64,000 nt of DNA from Pedobacter psychrodurus (GCF_004331735.1 NZ_SJSO01000021.1:41098-105097); one strand, 5' to 3'. Shown: positions 25,825 through 34,598, numbered from the stretch's first letter. The notes: generated from the sequence alone by a model not told the origin. Made by a program: numbers and translations.

Positions 25825-25890
25825 CTGTTCATCATGTTTTAGAATTTATAGCGATATTAGACTCTCAATGCTAATTAACCTCTTTAAATC

Positions 25891-26478
25891 ATGCAAGAAA
25901 TCGACATTGTTGCCTATGCGTTCGCTCAGTTTGCTAAAATGGATGCTGAAGCGTTCGAACCCTCAAAGCCGCATTGGAAAATAAAACAATATAAAAAAGG
26001 CGATTTCTATAATCAGCACAGAACGGTCTGTAAATTTTTAGGATTTATCATTGATGGTGTATTTCGATCTTATGTGGTTGATGAGAAAAGTGGCGAAGAG
26101 AAGAATGTCTTTCTCTATTCTGGCAACCAGTTTGTCGTTACGTTTAAAAGTTTTATCAATCAGCAACCATGCGATTACCATACGCAGGCCATGACCGATG
26201 CCATGGTGGTTTATATCCATATTGATGATTTATTGCAACTGTATCAACAATCTCATCAATGGGAAACCTTTGGACGTCTTTTGGCGCAGGAGGCATTTAA
26301 CATTGCCATGGATAGGGCCGAGAGTTTTGTTTTTAAAACACCCGAACAGCGTTATCTAGATTTGATTAAATACCATCCACAGATTTTCAATAATATTCCA
26401 CTTTATCATATTTCTTCCTACTTGGGCATTCAGGGGCCATCGTTAAGCAGGATAAGAAAAAGACTTACAGGTAAATAA
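25891..26478 (+). CDS. Crp/Fnr family transcriptional regulator
   Basis: A 195-residue regulator with an N-terminal effector-binding beta-barrel (about 25-125, with FLGFIIDGVFRSYVVDEKSG) and a C-terminal helix-turn-helix (about 150-195, HISSYLGIQGPSLSRIRKRL). It has no clear Fnr cysteine cluster. It lies 76 bases upstream of an alpha/beta hydrolase on the same strand. The gap between the two genes contains a 5-4-5 type palindrome, the shape used by Crp/Fnr proteins, which suggests that it controls that hydrolase. Confidence 0.9.
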   Translation: MQEIDIVAYAFAQFAKMDAEAFEPSKPHWKIKQYKKGDFYNQHRTVCKFLGFIIDGVFRSYVVDEKSGEEKNVFLYSGNQFVVTFKSFINQQPCDYHTQAMTDAMVVYIHIDDLLQLYQQSHQWETFGRLLAQEAFNIAMDRAESFVFKTPEQRYLDLIKYHPQIFNNIPLYHISSYLGIQGPSLSRIRKRLTGK

Positions 26479-26480
26479 CG

Positions 26481-26500
26481 ATTTTAACTTAGGTTAAAAT
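26481..26500. promoter_or_regulatory. Candidate Crp/Fnr operator
   Basis: A perfect inverted repeat ATTTTAAC-TTAG-GTTAAAAT. The core TTAAC-N4-GTTAA has the spacing of Crp/Fnr boxes (TTGAT-N4-ATCAA). It sits directly after the regulator gene and 55 bases before the hydrolase ATG. Confidence 0.5.
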
Positions 26501-26554
26501 TATTGCTGTTTTTAAGCTGGAGATTTGAGGTATCAAATTAAAACTAAAAACAAC

Positions 26555-27328
26555 ATGAAAACTTTAAAATCTAAAACAATCGTATTTGTACATGGTCTAT
26601 TCGTAAACAATAAAAGCTGGGAAAATTGGAAAACTTTCTTCGAAGCTAAAGGTTACACCGTTTATACACCTGCAAATCCATCACACGAAGGTAATCCAGC
26701 TACTTTAAGAACAAACATCGACCCTAATTTAACCAAGGTAAATTTTGTTGATGTGGTAAATAATCTCGTAAAATTTATCGACACCCTGCCAGAGAAACCA
26801 ATCCTGATCGGACACTCATTGGGCGGTTTAACGGTTCAAAAATTAATGGATCTTGGTAAAGGCGAAGCTGGCGTTATGATTGATGGTGCTCCTCCAATGG
26901 GTGTTATTCCATACGAATGGAGTTTTTGGAAATCTAATTTTACTGTTGTTAATCCGTTCAAAGGTAACACTGTTTTTATGCCAACAAAATCGTGGTTTCA
27001 TTATACCTTCGGTAATACTTTAGCAAGAGCAGAATCTGATCAAGTATTTGATGAATTTGTGGTGCCAGAAAGTAGAGCGATTGCCTGGGGAACGTTAAAA
27101 AGTTATGCCAAGGTAGATTTTAAAAAAGCCCACCAACCTTTATTGTTTATCGCTGGCGAAAAAGACCATATTATGCCTGCTACTTTGAACAAAAGAAATT
27201 TTAAAGCCTATAAAAATCCAGCTAGCATAACCGATTTTAAAATGTTTGAAGGAAGAGGCCACTTCATTTGTGGTGAAAAAAACTGGGAAGAAGTAGCAAC
27301 TTATATCTACAATTGGATCAAAAACTAA
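26555..27328 (+). CDS. Alpha/beta hydrolase
   Basis: A 257-residue alpha/beta hydrolase. It begins with KTIVFVHGLFVNNKSWENW (oxyanion hole region), then LIGHSLGGLTVQ with the nucleophile serine, and a C-terminal GRGHFICGEKNWEEV with the catalytic histidine; the acid is probably in FIAGEKDHIMP. A TTG at 26525 is in frame, but the ATG at 26555 is better placed. The substrate is unknown; lipases, haloperoxidases and C-C hydrolases share this layout. It lies downstream of a Crp/Fnr gene and a palindromic operator candidate. Confidence 0.88.
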   Translation: MKTLKSKTIVFVHGLFVNNKSWENWKTFFEAKGYTVYTPANPSHEGNPATLRTNIDPNLTKVNFVDVVNNLVKFIDTLPEKPILIGHSLGGLTVQKLMDLGKGEAGVMIDGAPPMGVIPYEWSFWKSNFTVVNPFKGNTVFMPTKSWFHYTFGNTLARAESDQVFDEFVVPESRAIAWGTLKSYAKVDFKKAHQPLLFIAGEKDHIMPATLNKRNFKAYKNPASITDFKMFEGRGHFICGEKNWEEVATYIYNWIKN

Positions 27329-27494
27329 AATCCGGATGCGTTTGCTTAGGGTTTTCGATCTGTCTAATCAGAGAAGCGAGTGTATAAGAAAGGGAAAACA
27401 TTGTGCTCACTTTTCTGTTTAAAAATGAGATAATTACAACATTATCATCATATTAAATAGTGAGAGATATAGTAGAAAATCCATTTCAAAACAC

Positions 27495-27503
27495 TATCTT
27501 TGC
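27495..27503 (+). promoter_or_regulatory. Candidate -7 promoter box of typA, with leader hairpin
   Basis: TATCTTTGC fits the Bacteroidota TAnnTTTG(C) box, 22 bases before the typA ATG. A perfect GCGCC (27502-27506) / GGCGC (27515-27519) stem overlaps its 3' end, so the short leader can fold just before the start codon. Confidence 0.6.
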
Positions 27504-27524
27504 GCCAAATTTGAGGCGCATTTT

Positions 27525-29330
27525 ATGCAAAAGATTAGAAATATAGCTATTATAGCACACGTTGACCACGGCAAAACTACTTTGGTTGATAAGATTTTAC
27601 ATTCTTGTTCTATTTTTCGTGACAACGAACAAACAGGAGATTTGATATTGGATAACAACGATTTAGAGCGCGAGCGTGGTATCACGATTGTATCTAAAAA
27701 CGTATCGGTTCAGTACAAAGACGTAAAAATTAACATTATTGACACTCCTGGTCACGCGGATTTCGGCGGTGAGGTAGAGCGTGTTCTGAAAATGGCAGAT
27801 GGTGTACTTTTACTTTGCGATGCTTTTGAAGGTGCAATGCCTCAAACGCGTTTCGTAACGCAAAAAGCTTTAGCCCTTGGTTTAAAACCGATTGTGGTGG
27901 TAAACAAAGTGGATAAAGAAAACTGTCGCCCAGAAGAGGTTTACGAACAGATTTTCGAATTGTTCTTTAACCTTGAAGCAACTGAAGAGCAATTGGATTT
28001 CCCGGTTATTTACGGTTCATCTAAACAAGGATGGATGAGTACGGATTGGAAAGTGCCAACTACTGATATTTTCGCTTTATTGGATGCAGTTGTGGCTAAC
28101 ATTCCACCTGCACCGATTAACGATGGTACTTTACAGATGCAGATCACTTCTTTAGATTATTCATCTTTCGTAGGCCGTATCGCTATCGGTCGTGTTCACC
28201 GTGGTACAATTAAAGAAAACCAACCGGTTACTTTAATTAAACGCGATGGCAAAATCGTAAAATCAAGAGTAAAAGAATTGTATACTTTCGAAGGTTTAGG
28301 AAAAATCCGCACTACAGAAGTAAGCTCAGGCGATATTTGTGCTGTTGTGGGTATTGATGGTTTTGATATTGGTGATACCATCTCTGATTTCGATTCACCA
28401 GAACAATTGCCTGTTATCAGCATTGATGAGCCAACAATGAACATGTTGTTTACCATCAACAACTCTCCATTTTTCGGTAAAGAAGGTAAATTAGTAACCT
28501 CTCAACGTATTAAAGAACGTTTATACAAAGAGATGGAGAAAAATTTGGCTTTAAAGGTTATAGAAACCGCATCTCCAGATTCATGGTTGGTTTACGGTCG
28601 TGGTATTCTCCATTTATCTGTATTAATCGAAACGATGCGTCGTGAAGGTTATGAAATTCAGGTTGGTCAGCCACAGGTTATCGTTAAAGAAATAGACGGT
28701 AAAAAATGTGAGCCAATTGAGACATTAATTGTTGATGTTCCGGGAGAGGTTTCTGGTAAAGTAATCGAATTGGTAACTCAGCGTAAAGGTGAGTTGTTAA
28801 TTATGGAACCAAAAGGCGATTTACAACACTTAGAATTCGAAATCCCATCTCGTGGCATTATCGGTTTACGTAACAATGTTTTAACTGCTACAGCGGGTGA
28901 AGCGATTATGGCTCACCGTTTCAAAGCTTACGAGCCTTGGAAAGGTACAATCCCTGGTCGTTCGAACGGTGTATTGGTTTCAATGGATAAAGGTCAAACT
29001 ACAGCTTATTCAATCGATAAGTTGCAAGATAGAGGTCGTTTCTTTGTAGATCCAGGAGTTGATGTTTATGAAGGTCAGATTATGGGTGAGCATATCCGTG
29101 ATAATGATTTAGTAGTAAACATTGTTAAAGGTAAAGCATTAACGAATATGCGTGCTTCTGGTACAGATGATAACGCCCGTATTGCTCCTGCAATTAAATT
29201 CTCTTTAGAGGAAGCAATGGAATATATCCAGGCTGATGAGTATATCGAGGTTACACCTGCAAGCATGCGTTTACGTAAAATCTTCTTAACAGAACAAGAA
29301 CGTAAAGTTAAAGGAAAGCAGTTCGCTTAG
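27525..29330 (+). CDS. typA: Translational GTPase TypA/BipA
   Basis: TypA is a ribosome-associated GTPase of the EF-G family that supports ribosome assembly and stress or low-temperature adaptation. It has 601 residues, the usual length. G-motifs: AHVDHGKTTL at 11-20, RERGITI near 49, DTPGHADFGGEVER near 75 and NKVDKE near 130. The EF-G domain II, III and V regions follow, with a C-terminal TypA-specific segment (PASMRLRKIFLTEQER) near the end. A strong hairpin terminator follows the stop. No anomaly was seen. Confidence 0.98.
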   Translation: MQKIRNIAIIAHVDHGKTTLVDKILHSCSIFRDNEQTGDLILDNNDLERERGITIVSKNVSVQYKDVKINIIDTPGHADFGGEVERVLKMADGVLLLCDAFEGAMPQTRFVTQKALALGLKPIVVVNKVDKENCRPEEVYEQIFELFFNLEATEEQLDFPVIYGSSKQGWMSTDWKVPTTDIFALLDAVVANIPPAPINDGTLQMQITSLDYSSFVGRIAIGRVHRGTIKENQPVTLIKRDGKIVKSRVKELYTFEGLGKIRTTEVSSGDICAVVGIDGFDIGDTISDFDSPEQLPVISIDEPTMNMLFTINNSPFFGKEGKLVTSQRIKERLYKEMEKNLALKVIETASPDSWLVYGRGILHLSVLIETMRREGYEIQVGQPQVIVKEIDGKKCEPIETLIVDVPGEVSGKVIELVTQRKGELLIMEPKGDLQHLEFEIPSRGIIGLRNNVLTATAGEAIMAHRFKAYEPWKGTIPGRSNGVLVSMDKGQTTAYSIDKLQDRGRFFVDPGVDVYEGQIMGEHIRDNDLVVNIVKGKALTNMRASGTDDNARIAPAIKFSLEEAMEYIQADEYIEVTPASMRLRKIFLTEQERKVKGKQFA

Positions 29331-29363
29331 CCCTTAAATCCCCTAAAAGGGACATAAAATACG

Positions 29364-29391
29364 AAGCCTCGATGTAAATCGGGGCTTTTTT
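29364..29391 (+). terminator. Intrinsic terminator after typA
   Basis: Stem AAGCCTCGAT / ATCGGGGCTT (one G-T pair, 4-base loop), followed by a T6 run. It lies 34 bases beyond the typA stop. Confidence 0.88.
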
Positions 29392-29411
29392 GCGTTTAAA
29401 TGGTTTTATTC

Positions 29412-29456
29412 GAGTTGACAACTTTAATAGTAAACAGACCCTGAAGTTGTCAACTC
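29412..29456. repeat. 13-base perfect inverted repeat
   Basis: GAGTTGACAACTT (29412-29424) and AAGTTGTCAACTC (29444-29456), separated by 19 bases. Each arm contains the palindrome-like GTTGACAAC. No T run follows, so it is not a standard terminator. Confidence 0.7.
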
Positions 29457-29545
29457 TAGAAGTTAGATTTTTAGGGCTGTGATAAAAATAATAAGGAAAG
29501 CAATTTCGGTACCTTTTTTAATGTCCGTCCTTCTTTCCGCTAAAT

Positions 29546-29564
29546 CCCCGATGAAGAATCGGGG
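29546..29564. repeat. Hairpin with GAAGA loop (dispersed repeat)
   Basis: CCCCGAT-GAAGA-ATCGGGG is a perfect 7-base stem. Two other hairpins with the same loop but different stems lie at about 53257-53273 and 53312-53326. Confidence 0.6.
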
Positions 29565-29653
29565 GATACCGCTGCTATAAGGTTTAAGACCGTTGGGGCT
29601 GTGGTATTAGGTTTCTTCAATTTTACTTATCTTTCCACAATAATATAATATCC

Positions 29654-30214
29654 ATGCAAAGTTACCTCCAATCCTTTAATATTCTTTCGCCGGCAGAAAT
29701 AGAGATTTTTGTGGCAGGTGCAAAACCTAGAAGATTGAAAAAGGGAGAATTCTTTATTACAGAGAATAACATCTGTAAGGAAGTGACATTCATAAAATCG
29801 GGTATTCTGCGTTCTTATTATACTTCGGCAAGTGCAGAAGAATATACTTATTGCCTTACTTTTCCGAATCAGTTTATGACAGCTTATTCATCGCTGATTA
29901 CCGGTAATCCAACTGCCGAAAATATACAGGCCATGAGTGATGTAGATTTATTGATCATTAAAAAGGAAGTTATTGATGGCTTAGCCACGTCGAGTATAAA
30001 TGGACTAAAGTTGTTAAAAAAAATCGCAGAGCAGCAGTATTTACATTTAGAGAAACGTGTTTTTCTGTATCAGAAAGATGCTGCTAAAGTGCGTTATCTG
30101 GAGCTTTTTAAAAGCCATCCCGATTATATAAAACAAGTTCCGGTAAAGTACCTCGCTTCTTTTCTGGCCATTACGCCAAGGCATTTGAGCAGGCTGCGGC
30201 GGGAAATTATTTAA
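29654..30214 (+). CDS. Crp/Fnr family transcriptional regulator
   Basis: A 186-residue regulator with an N-terminal cyclic-nucleotide-binding-like barrel (about 20-125; FIKSGILRSYYTSASAEEYT) and a C-terminal winged helix (about 140-186; YLASFLAITPRHLSRLRREI). The effector is unknown. It lies 63 bases upstream of a flavodoxin-like oxidoreductase on the same strand and probably regulates it, a common local arrangement. It is distinct in sequence from the other two Crp/Fnr genes in the window. Confidence 0.9.
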   Translation: MQSYLQSFNILSPAEIEIFVAGAKPRRLKKGEFFITENNICKEVTFIKSGILRSYYTSASAEEYTYCLTFPNQFMTAYSSLITGNPTAENIQAMSDVDLLIIKKEVIDGLATSSINGLKLLKKIAEQQYLHLEKRVFLYQKDAAKVRYLELFKSHPDYIKQVPVKYLASFLAITPRHLSRLRREII

Positions 30215-30277
30215 GGACATTTGTCTGCCTTTTGTGTAAATGATCGAAGTTAGTTTTGTGGTGTAAAAAAAAGCAGC

Positions 30278-30856
30278 ATGAAAAACATTTTGATTATCAA
30301 TGGTCATCCGAATAAAGATAGTATCAATTTCGCTTTGGCAGAAGCATACTATAATGGTGCGAAAGCAGCAGGAGCAAATGTTTCGTTAATCCACATTGCC
30401 GATTTAACATTCAACCCCAATCTGCAGTTCGGTTATCGGCAAAGGATGGAATTAGAACCCGATCTATTCTCCAGTTTAGAAAAAATCAAGGCTGCAAATC
30501 ATCTGGTTTGGGTTCATCCGATTTGGTGGGGTGGCATGCCTGCTGTGATGAAGGGATTTATAGACCGTTTGTTTCTTCCGGGGATTGCTTTTAGATACCG
30601 TGAAAACAGTATTTGGTGGGATAAATTGTTGAAGGGAAAAACAGCCAGGATCATAACCACATTAGATCAGCCATCCTGGTATTATAGACTGTTCTTTGGT
30701 CGCCCGAGCGTTAATCAATTAAAGAAAAGTGTATTGCAATTCTGTGGTGTAAATCCTGTCAAAGTTAGCTATATCGGAATTATTAAAAATTCAACCGAAA
30801 ATCAACGTTTAAAATGGCTGGAGGATATGTATAAGATGGGCAGGTTCTTTAAGTAA
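30278..30856 (+). CDS. NAD(P)H-dependent flavodoxin-like oxidoreductase
   Basis: A 192-residue flavoprotein of the NQO1/KefF/MdaB type, reducing quinones or similar compounds. It starts with NILIINGHPNKDSINFALAEAY (FMN phosphate-binding loop). The central WVHPIWWGGMPAVMKGFIDRL segment is diagnostic, and a TTLDQPSWYYRLFFGRP-like stretch follows. It is directly downstream of a Crp/Fnr gene, so it is probably the regulated enzyme in a redox or quinone stress response. The exact substrate is not deducible. Confidence 0.9.
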   Translation: MKNILIINGHPNKDSINFALAEAYYNGAKAAGANVSLIHIADLTFNPNLQFGYRQRMELEPDLFSSLEKIKAANHLVWVHPIWWGGMPAVMKGFIDRLFLPGIAFRYRENSIWWDKLLKGKTARIITTLDQPSWYYRLFFGRPSVNQLKKSVLQFCGVNPVKVSYIGIIKNSTENQRLKWLEDMYKMGRFFK

Positions 30857-31016
30857 CTAACTGTTGATCAGTTTAATTATTAATCAGATCTGTAGTTTTT
30901 CGTCATAAATTCTTCATAAAACCTTTAGGAATAAAAAAACAAACAATTGTATGGCAATTAGTGTTGCGCTCAGCTTTAATTTTGTGCTTTTGCAAGCAAA
31001 CTAATCATCCCTCATC

Positions 31017-31943
31017 ATGATTAATAAAGGGTTATCCAAAATGGGTATATTTTTATTAAATATGCTCTCTCTGTTGCCGCTATTTATTCTATACAGATTG
31101 GCAGATGCTTTTTATGTGTTAATATTTTATGTTTTTGGCTACCGTAGAAAAGTGGTTAAAGAAAATCTGGTTAATGCATTCCCCAAGAAAAACACTACAG
31201 AAATTAATGCTATAGAGAAACGTTTTTATAAATTTTTTTCTTCACTTTTTATTGAAGTAATTAAAATGAAAAGCATCTCTAAAAAGGAATTAAACAAAAG
31301 GGTAAGGTTTAAAAATGTGGATCTGGTAGAAGCTTATCTCAAAAATAATGAAAGTGTGCTTTTCTGCTCATCACATTATGGCAATTATGAATGGGTATGT
31401 ATGGCTATTGGTTTAAACTTTTCGGGCGAACATTTCCCGATTTATAAACCTTTGAGCAGCGAAGCTTTCGACAACTGGTTTCTGACGATGAGAAGCAAAT
31501 TTGGTAACCACATGGTATCGATGCGCCAAACTTTAAGAGCTATCCAATCCAATAAGAATAAACCAACCATGTTTACCTTTGGTAGCGATCAGGCACCTTC
31601 AAAAGATGAATCGAATTACTGGACAACCTTTTTAAATCAGGAATCTTCTATACAGTTAGGGCTTGAGAAAATTGCCCGAAAAACTAACCGTCCGGTTTTT
31701 TATTTGAAAATCAATTATTTAAAAAGGGGATATTACGAAGTAGATTGTGTGCCAATCTGTTTAAACCCTGCCGAAACTGCCGAGTTCGAAATTACCGAAA
31801 TGCATACCCACTTTTTAGAGGATATGATTAAAGAAGCACCTGCTTACTGGTTATGGAGCCATCGCAGATGGAAATACAAGCCCGAACCAAAGGTTTCAGA
31901 AATTATCGAAAAAGGTCAGAATATAATGGATGCGATAGCTTAA
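31017..31943 (+). CDS. LpxL/HtrB-type lysophospholipid acyltransferase
   Basis: A 308-residue inner-membrane acyltransferase that adds acyl chains to lipid A or a related lipid. An N-terminal helix (about 8-30) is followed by the catalytic HX4E motif in SSHYGNYEW near residue 120 and by the FGSDQAPSKDE and YLKINYLKRGYYEV segments of the family. The C-terminal APAYWLWSHRRWKYKP is the family's signature ending. The spacing to the serine hydrolase gene (about 97 bases) suggests a separate promoter for that gene. Confidence in the family is high, in the lipid substrate moderate. Confidence 0.92.
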   Translation: MINKGLSKMGIFLLNMLSLLPLFILYRLADAFYVLIFYVFGYRRKVVKENLVNAFPKKNTTEINAIEKRFYKFFSSLFIEVIKMKSISKKELNKRVRFKNVDLVEAYLKNNESVLFCSSHYGNYEWVCMAIGLNFSGEHFPIYKPLSSEAFDNWFLTMRSKFGNHMVSMRQTLRAIQSNKNKPTMFTFGSDQAPSKDESNYWTTFLNQESSIQLGLEKIARKTNRPVFYLKINYLKRGYYEVDCVPICLNPAETAEFEITEMHTHFLEDMIKEAPAYWLWSHRRWKYKPEPKVSEIIEKGQNIMDAIA

Positions 31944-32013
31944 CATATGTATGCTTAGAAAAAATTGCTTTTGATTATTTGAATTCTCAAATAGGCAGAA
32001 TTCTGAAATATTT

Positions 32014-32021
32014 TATATTTG
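32014..32021 (+). promoter_or_regulatory. Candidate -7 promoter box of serine hydrolase gene
   Basis: TATATTTG fits TAnnTTTG, 19 bases before the ATG at 32040. The -33 element is not clear. Confidence 0.45.
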
Positions 32022-32039
32022 TTGGGATAACGCCTACCG

Positions 32040-33230
32040 ATGAAAACATTTAAGAAAATACTGTTAATCCTGATTTATTCGTTTTTTTTATCATTGTTAG
32101 GATTATTCCTTTGGAAGCCGTATTTATTAAGTGTATTAAAATATAGAACACCTAATTCTGAAACCTATAAAATTTTCCCTCAGGAAATTTCACATAAAAG
32201 TGATTTTCCATTCTATTTCATCAGATCGGCCAGGCCGCGGAACGATTTGGATACCCTTCATGTTTTGGACGGGAACAATCAATCTATTCCCTTAAAAGAA
32301 TATTTAAAAAATGGACAGATCAATGTTTTTATCGTGATCAGGAATGATAGTGTTTTGTATGAAAGATATAGCAAGGGTTATAGCGACAGTACTTTAACGA
32401 CTATCTTTTCTGGAGCTAAAAGCATAATTTCTATTATGCTGGGCCAAGCGTTAAATGATCATAGTATCAATAACCTAAACGACAAAGTAACCAGGTATAT
32501 TCCCGAATTAAAATCGAATCCTGCTTTTGAACAGATTACTTTGAGAAACCTTTTGGATATGAAGTCGGGTCTTGAATTTCAGGATGCTGTAGGCGGGATT
32601 GTAAAAGCATTTTTTTCTGATGAGGCAAAATATTATTACACCAATGATATGAAAGCACAGCTGATGAAAGTTAAGCTGGTAAATAAACCGGGCACCGTTT
32701 GGAAGTACAAAAGTATCGATCCAATTTTATTGGGGTGGGTTTTAAAAAAGGCAACAGGAAAATCTGTAGCGCAGTATTTTGAAGCTAATGTATGGAAGAA
32801 AATTGGGGCAGAATATAATGCAACCTGGGGTTTAGACCAGATTGACGGCCTTACAAACACCGCAAGTCGTTTTCAGGTTACGGCCATTGATTTTGCAAAA
32901 ATTGGGCGGCTATATTTAAATAAAGGTAGTTATAATGGGAAACAAGTGGTTCCCGAGAACTGGGTAAATCAATCCATCAATATTGGTTCAGAACAACCGG
33001 CCTCTGCAAAAGGTTGGCAAAAATCAGCGCATTATTACCTCTGGTGGATTCCGCAAGAAGGGGATAAGGGAGACTATGCTGCAGAAGGTATGCTTGGTCA
33101 AAGGTTGTACATAGATCCGAAAACGAATACCATTATTGTTCAGTTTGCTGATCATGGCGCCGGCAATTATCCTTACCGGAAAATCAGTAGGTATTTAAGT
33201 GGTTTGCCGTTTAGTTACCCGAAGCGTTAG
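32040..33230 (+). CDS. Serine hydrolase (beta-lactamase / class C fold)
   Basis: A 396-residue penicillin-binding-protein-like hydrolase with an N-terminal membrane anchor (residues ~5-25). The SxxK motif is seen in FSGAKSIISI (catalytic serine near 127), the YKS motif in WKYKSIDPILLGWVL near 222, and a HxG-like segment in QFADHGAGNYPY near the C-terminus. Such proteins act on peptidoglycan peptides, esters or beta-lactams, and the substrate cannot be told from the sequence. It follows the acyltransferase gene and precedes a CCACAGAG repeat element. Confidence 0.9.
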   Translation: MKTFKKILLILIYSFFLSLLGLFLWKPYLLSVLKYRTPNSETYKIFPQEISHKSDFPFYFIRSARPRNDLDTLHVLDGNNQSIPLKEYLKNGQINVFIVIRNDSVLYERYSKGYSDSTLTTIFSGAKSIISIMLGQALNDHSINNLNDKVTRYIPELKSNPAFEQITLRNLLDMKSGLEFQDAVGGIVKAFFSDEAKYYYTNDMKAQLMKVKLVNKPGTVWKYKSIDPILLGWVLKKATGKSVAQYFEANVWKKIGAEYNATWGLDQIDGLTNTASRFQVTAIDFAKIGRLYLNKGSYNGKQVVPENWVNQSINIGSEQPASAKGWQKSAHYYLWWIPQEGDKGDYAAEGMLGQRLYIDPKTNTIIVQFADHGAGNYPYRKISRYLSGLPFSYPKR

Positions 33231-33397
33231 TAACCACAGAGCACACTAAGGTTTCACAGAGGAAAGAAAGAATGGGTGATTTCCTTTCTGGTTGGCCATT
33301 AAAACACAAAGGATAACAGTGAACTTTACAGAAAGCTTATTATGAAGCGAACTATGCTCTGTTAGCTTTGTGATGTTCTCGGTGCGCTCTGTGGTTA
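33231..33397. repeat. CCACAGAG family inverted repeat, copy 2
   Basis: A 12-base perfect outer pair TAACCACAGAGC (33231-33242) / GCTCTGTGGTTA (33386-33397). The element starts one base after the serine hydrolase stop. The internal sequence is different from the copy at 17239. Confidence 0.75.
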
Positions 33398-33452
33398 ATA
33401 ATCATGGCGAAAAAATTAATATATTTTCTATAAAATAGTACATTGCCTCTGG

Positions 33453-34496
33453 ATGGAAAACAACGATGTGAAAATTTCAAAAAAGAAGCCGATTTTTCCG
33501 GTAACGCCTGCTTTGCAGAAATATTTGCGCACTTACCAGCGCGAAGCGAAATTACCTATTGGTTATAACGATTTAATGCAGTTTAACGAGGCCTTCCCTT
33601 TAATGGATAAGTTTGGTAAAGATTCACTCTGGGAAGGCCCGATATATGCGCAGGATTTAATAGAAACGCTACACGATGGTTTAAAGGAAATTTATGCGAA
33701 TCTAAAAGCATCTGGCAATTTGCGCATTGTTGAGCACAAGTATATCGATAAAATAGAATATTGCACTTTCGGAAATACCCATCCCTTTCGTATCCGCATT
33801 GTAAACCGTTTAAATGACGTTTACGATTATTTCTACATTAAAAAAGCCGATGCTTCGCGGATTTATGGTCTAGAAATGGAAGAGATTCTCTCGCCAAATC
33901 AAGTAAATTATCTGGTGGATGGCAATACTTTAGTAGAAGAACACATTGCGGGTATTCCGGGTGATGTGTTTACAAAAGGTCAGCTGTACACACCAGAGTT
34001 TAATCCAACCCGGATAGCAAAAGAGTTTGTTAAGTTTAACGAACGCTGTTTGATTATGCTTTTGGGCGATATGCGGGCCTATAATTTTGTGGTGCAAATT
34101 ACACCTGATTTTGATGATATTCAGTTCCGTATTCGTGCAATAGATTTTGACCAACAGTTTTACGAAGGGAATTTAAAGGTGTATTTGCCTCAGTTTTTTA
34201 AAGAGAATTTGCCCTATGTAAAAATGAGCATGGAGCAATTAACGGAGAAAACTGTACTACAATATCAGCAGGAAGAACGATCATCGATTGTGCACCGCGT
34301 AAGGAGTGAACGACACCGTTTGACCGACTTGCGCGATGTCTCGAATAAAGAAGAATTAACCACGCCAGAAAATATCGCTTTATTAAAACAGAGTATGAGC
34401 GATTATTTCAAGGATACGAATTATCTACGATGCAAAACCATGACCGATATTATTGAATTAAATATCAAAAACATCATCCGGCAGGTTAAGCTATAA
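33453..34496 (+). CDS. Hypothetical protein with protein-kinase-like motifs
   Basis: A 347-residue protein not recognised as a named family. It carries a set of motifs in kinase order and spacing: a lysine pair in DYFYIKKADASR (130/131), a hinge-like VEEHIAGIPGDVF (161-173), a catalytic-loop-like LLGDMRAYNFVV with D206 and N211 five residues later, and a metal-loop-like RAIDFDQQF with D231. The D+5 to N spacing and the ~20-residue gap to the DFD match kinase/phosphotransferase folds. There is no signal peptide. It is a single gene after a repeat element. A degenerate or divergent kinase is inferred. Confidence 0.7.
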   Translation: MENNDVKISKKKPIFPVTPALQKYLRTYQREAKLPIGYNDLMQFNEAFPLMDKFGKDSLWEGPIYAQDLIETLHDGLKEIYANLKASGNLRIVEHKYIDKIEYCTFGNTHPFRIRIVNRLNDVYDYFYIKKADASRIYGLEMEEILSPNQVNYLVDGNTLVEEHIAGIPGDVFTKGQLYTPEFNPTRIAKEFVKFNERCLIMLLGDMRAYNFVVQITPDFDDIQFRIRAIDFDQQFYEGNLKVYLPQFFKENLPYVKMSMEQLTEKTVLQYQQEERSSIVHRVRSERHRLTDLRDVSNKEELTTPENIALLKQSMSDYFKDTNYLRCKTMTDIIELNIKNIIRQVKL

Positions 34497-34511
34497 GTGG
34501 TAAGATGTTTT

Positions 34512-34598
34512 CGTGGTGTCAGATGTTGCCGTCTGATACAAAAAAACCATCATATGAGACTTAGTTTCTTCCGTCAGGTGGTAACACCTAACGGCACT
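34512..34598. repeat. Dispersed element, GTGGTGT...GTAACACC family
   Basis: Begins CGTGGTGTCAGATGTTGCC and ends GGTGGTAACACCTAACGGCACT. The copy at 53376-53458 shares the start, the GTAACACCT core and the GCACT end. Confidence 0.55.

Larger units (their letters stand above)
29331..29653. other. Repeat-bearing intergenic region after typA
   Basis: No gene was found. The region has the typA terminator (29364-29391), a 13-base inverted repeat (29412-29456) and a hairpin with a GAAGA loop (29546-29564). A TATCTTTC sequence near 29628 is a possible -7 box for the regulator at 29654. Confidence 0.75.

Noticed and set aside
29628..29635. TATCTTTC as promoter of the Crp/Fnr gene at 29654
   Set aside because: It misses the conserved final G of TAnnTTTG, so it is not listed as a firm promoter.
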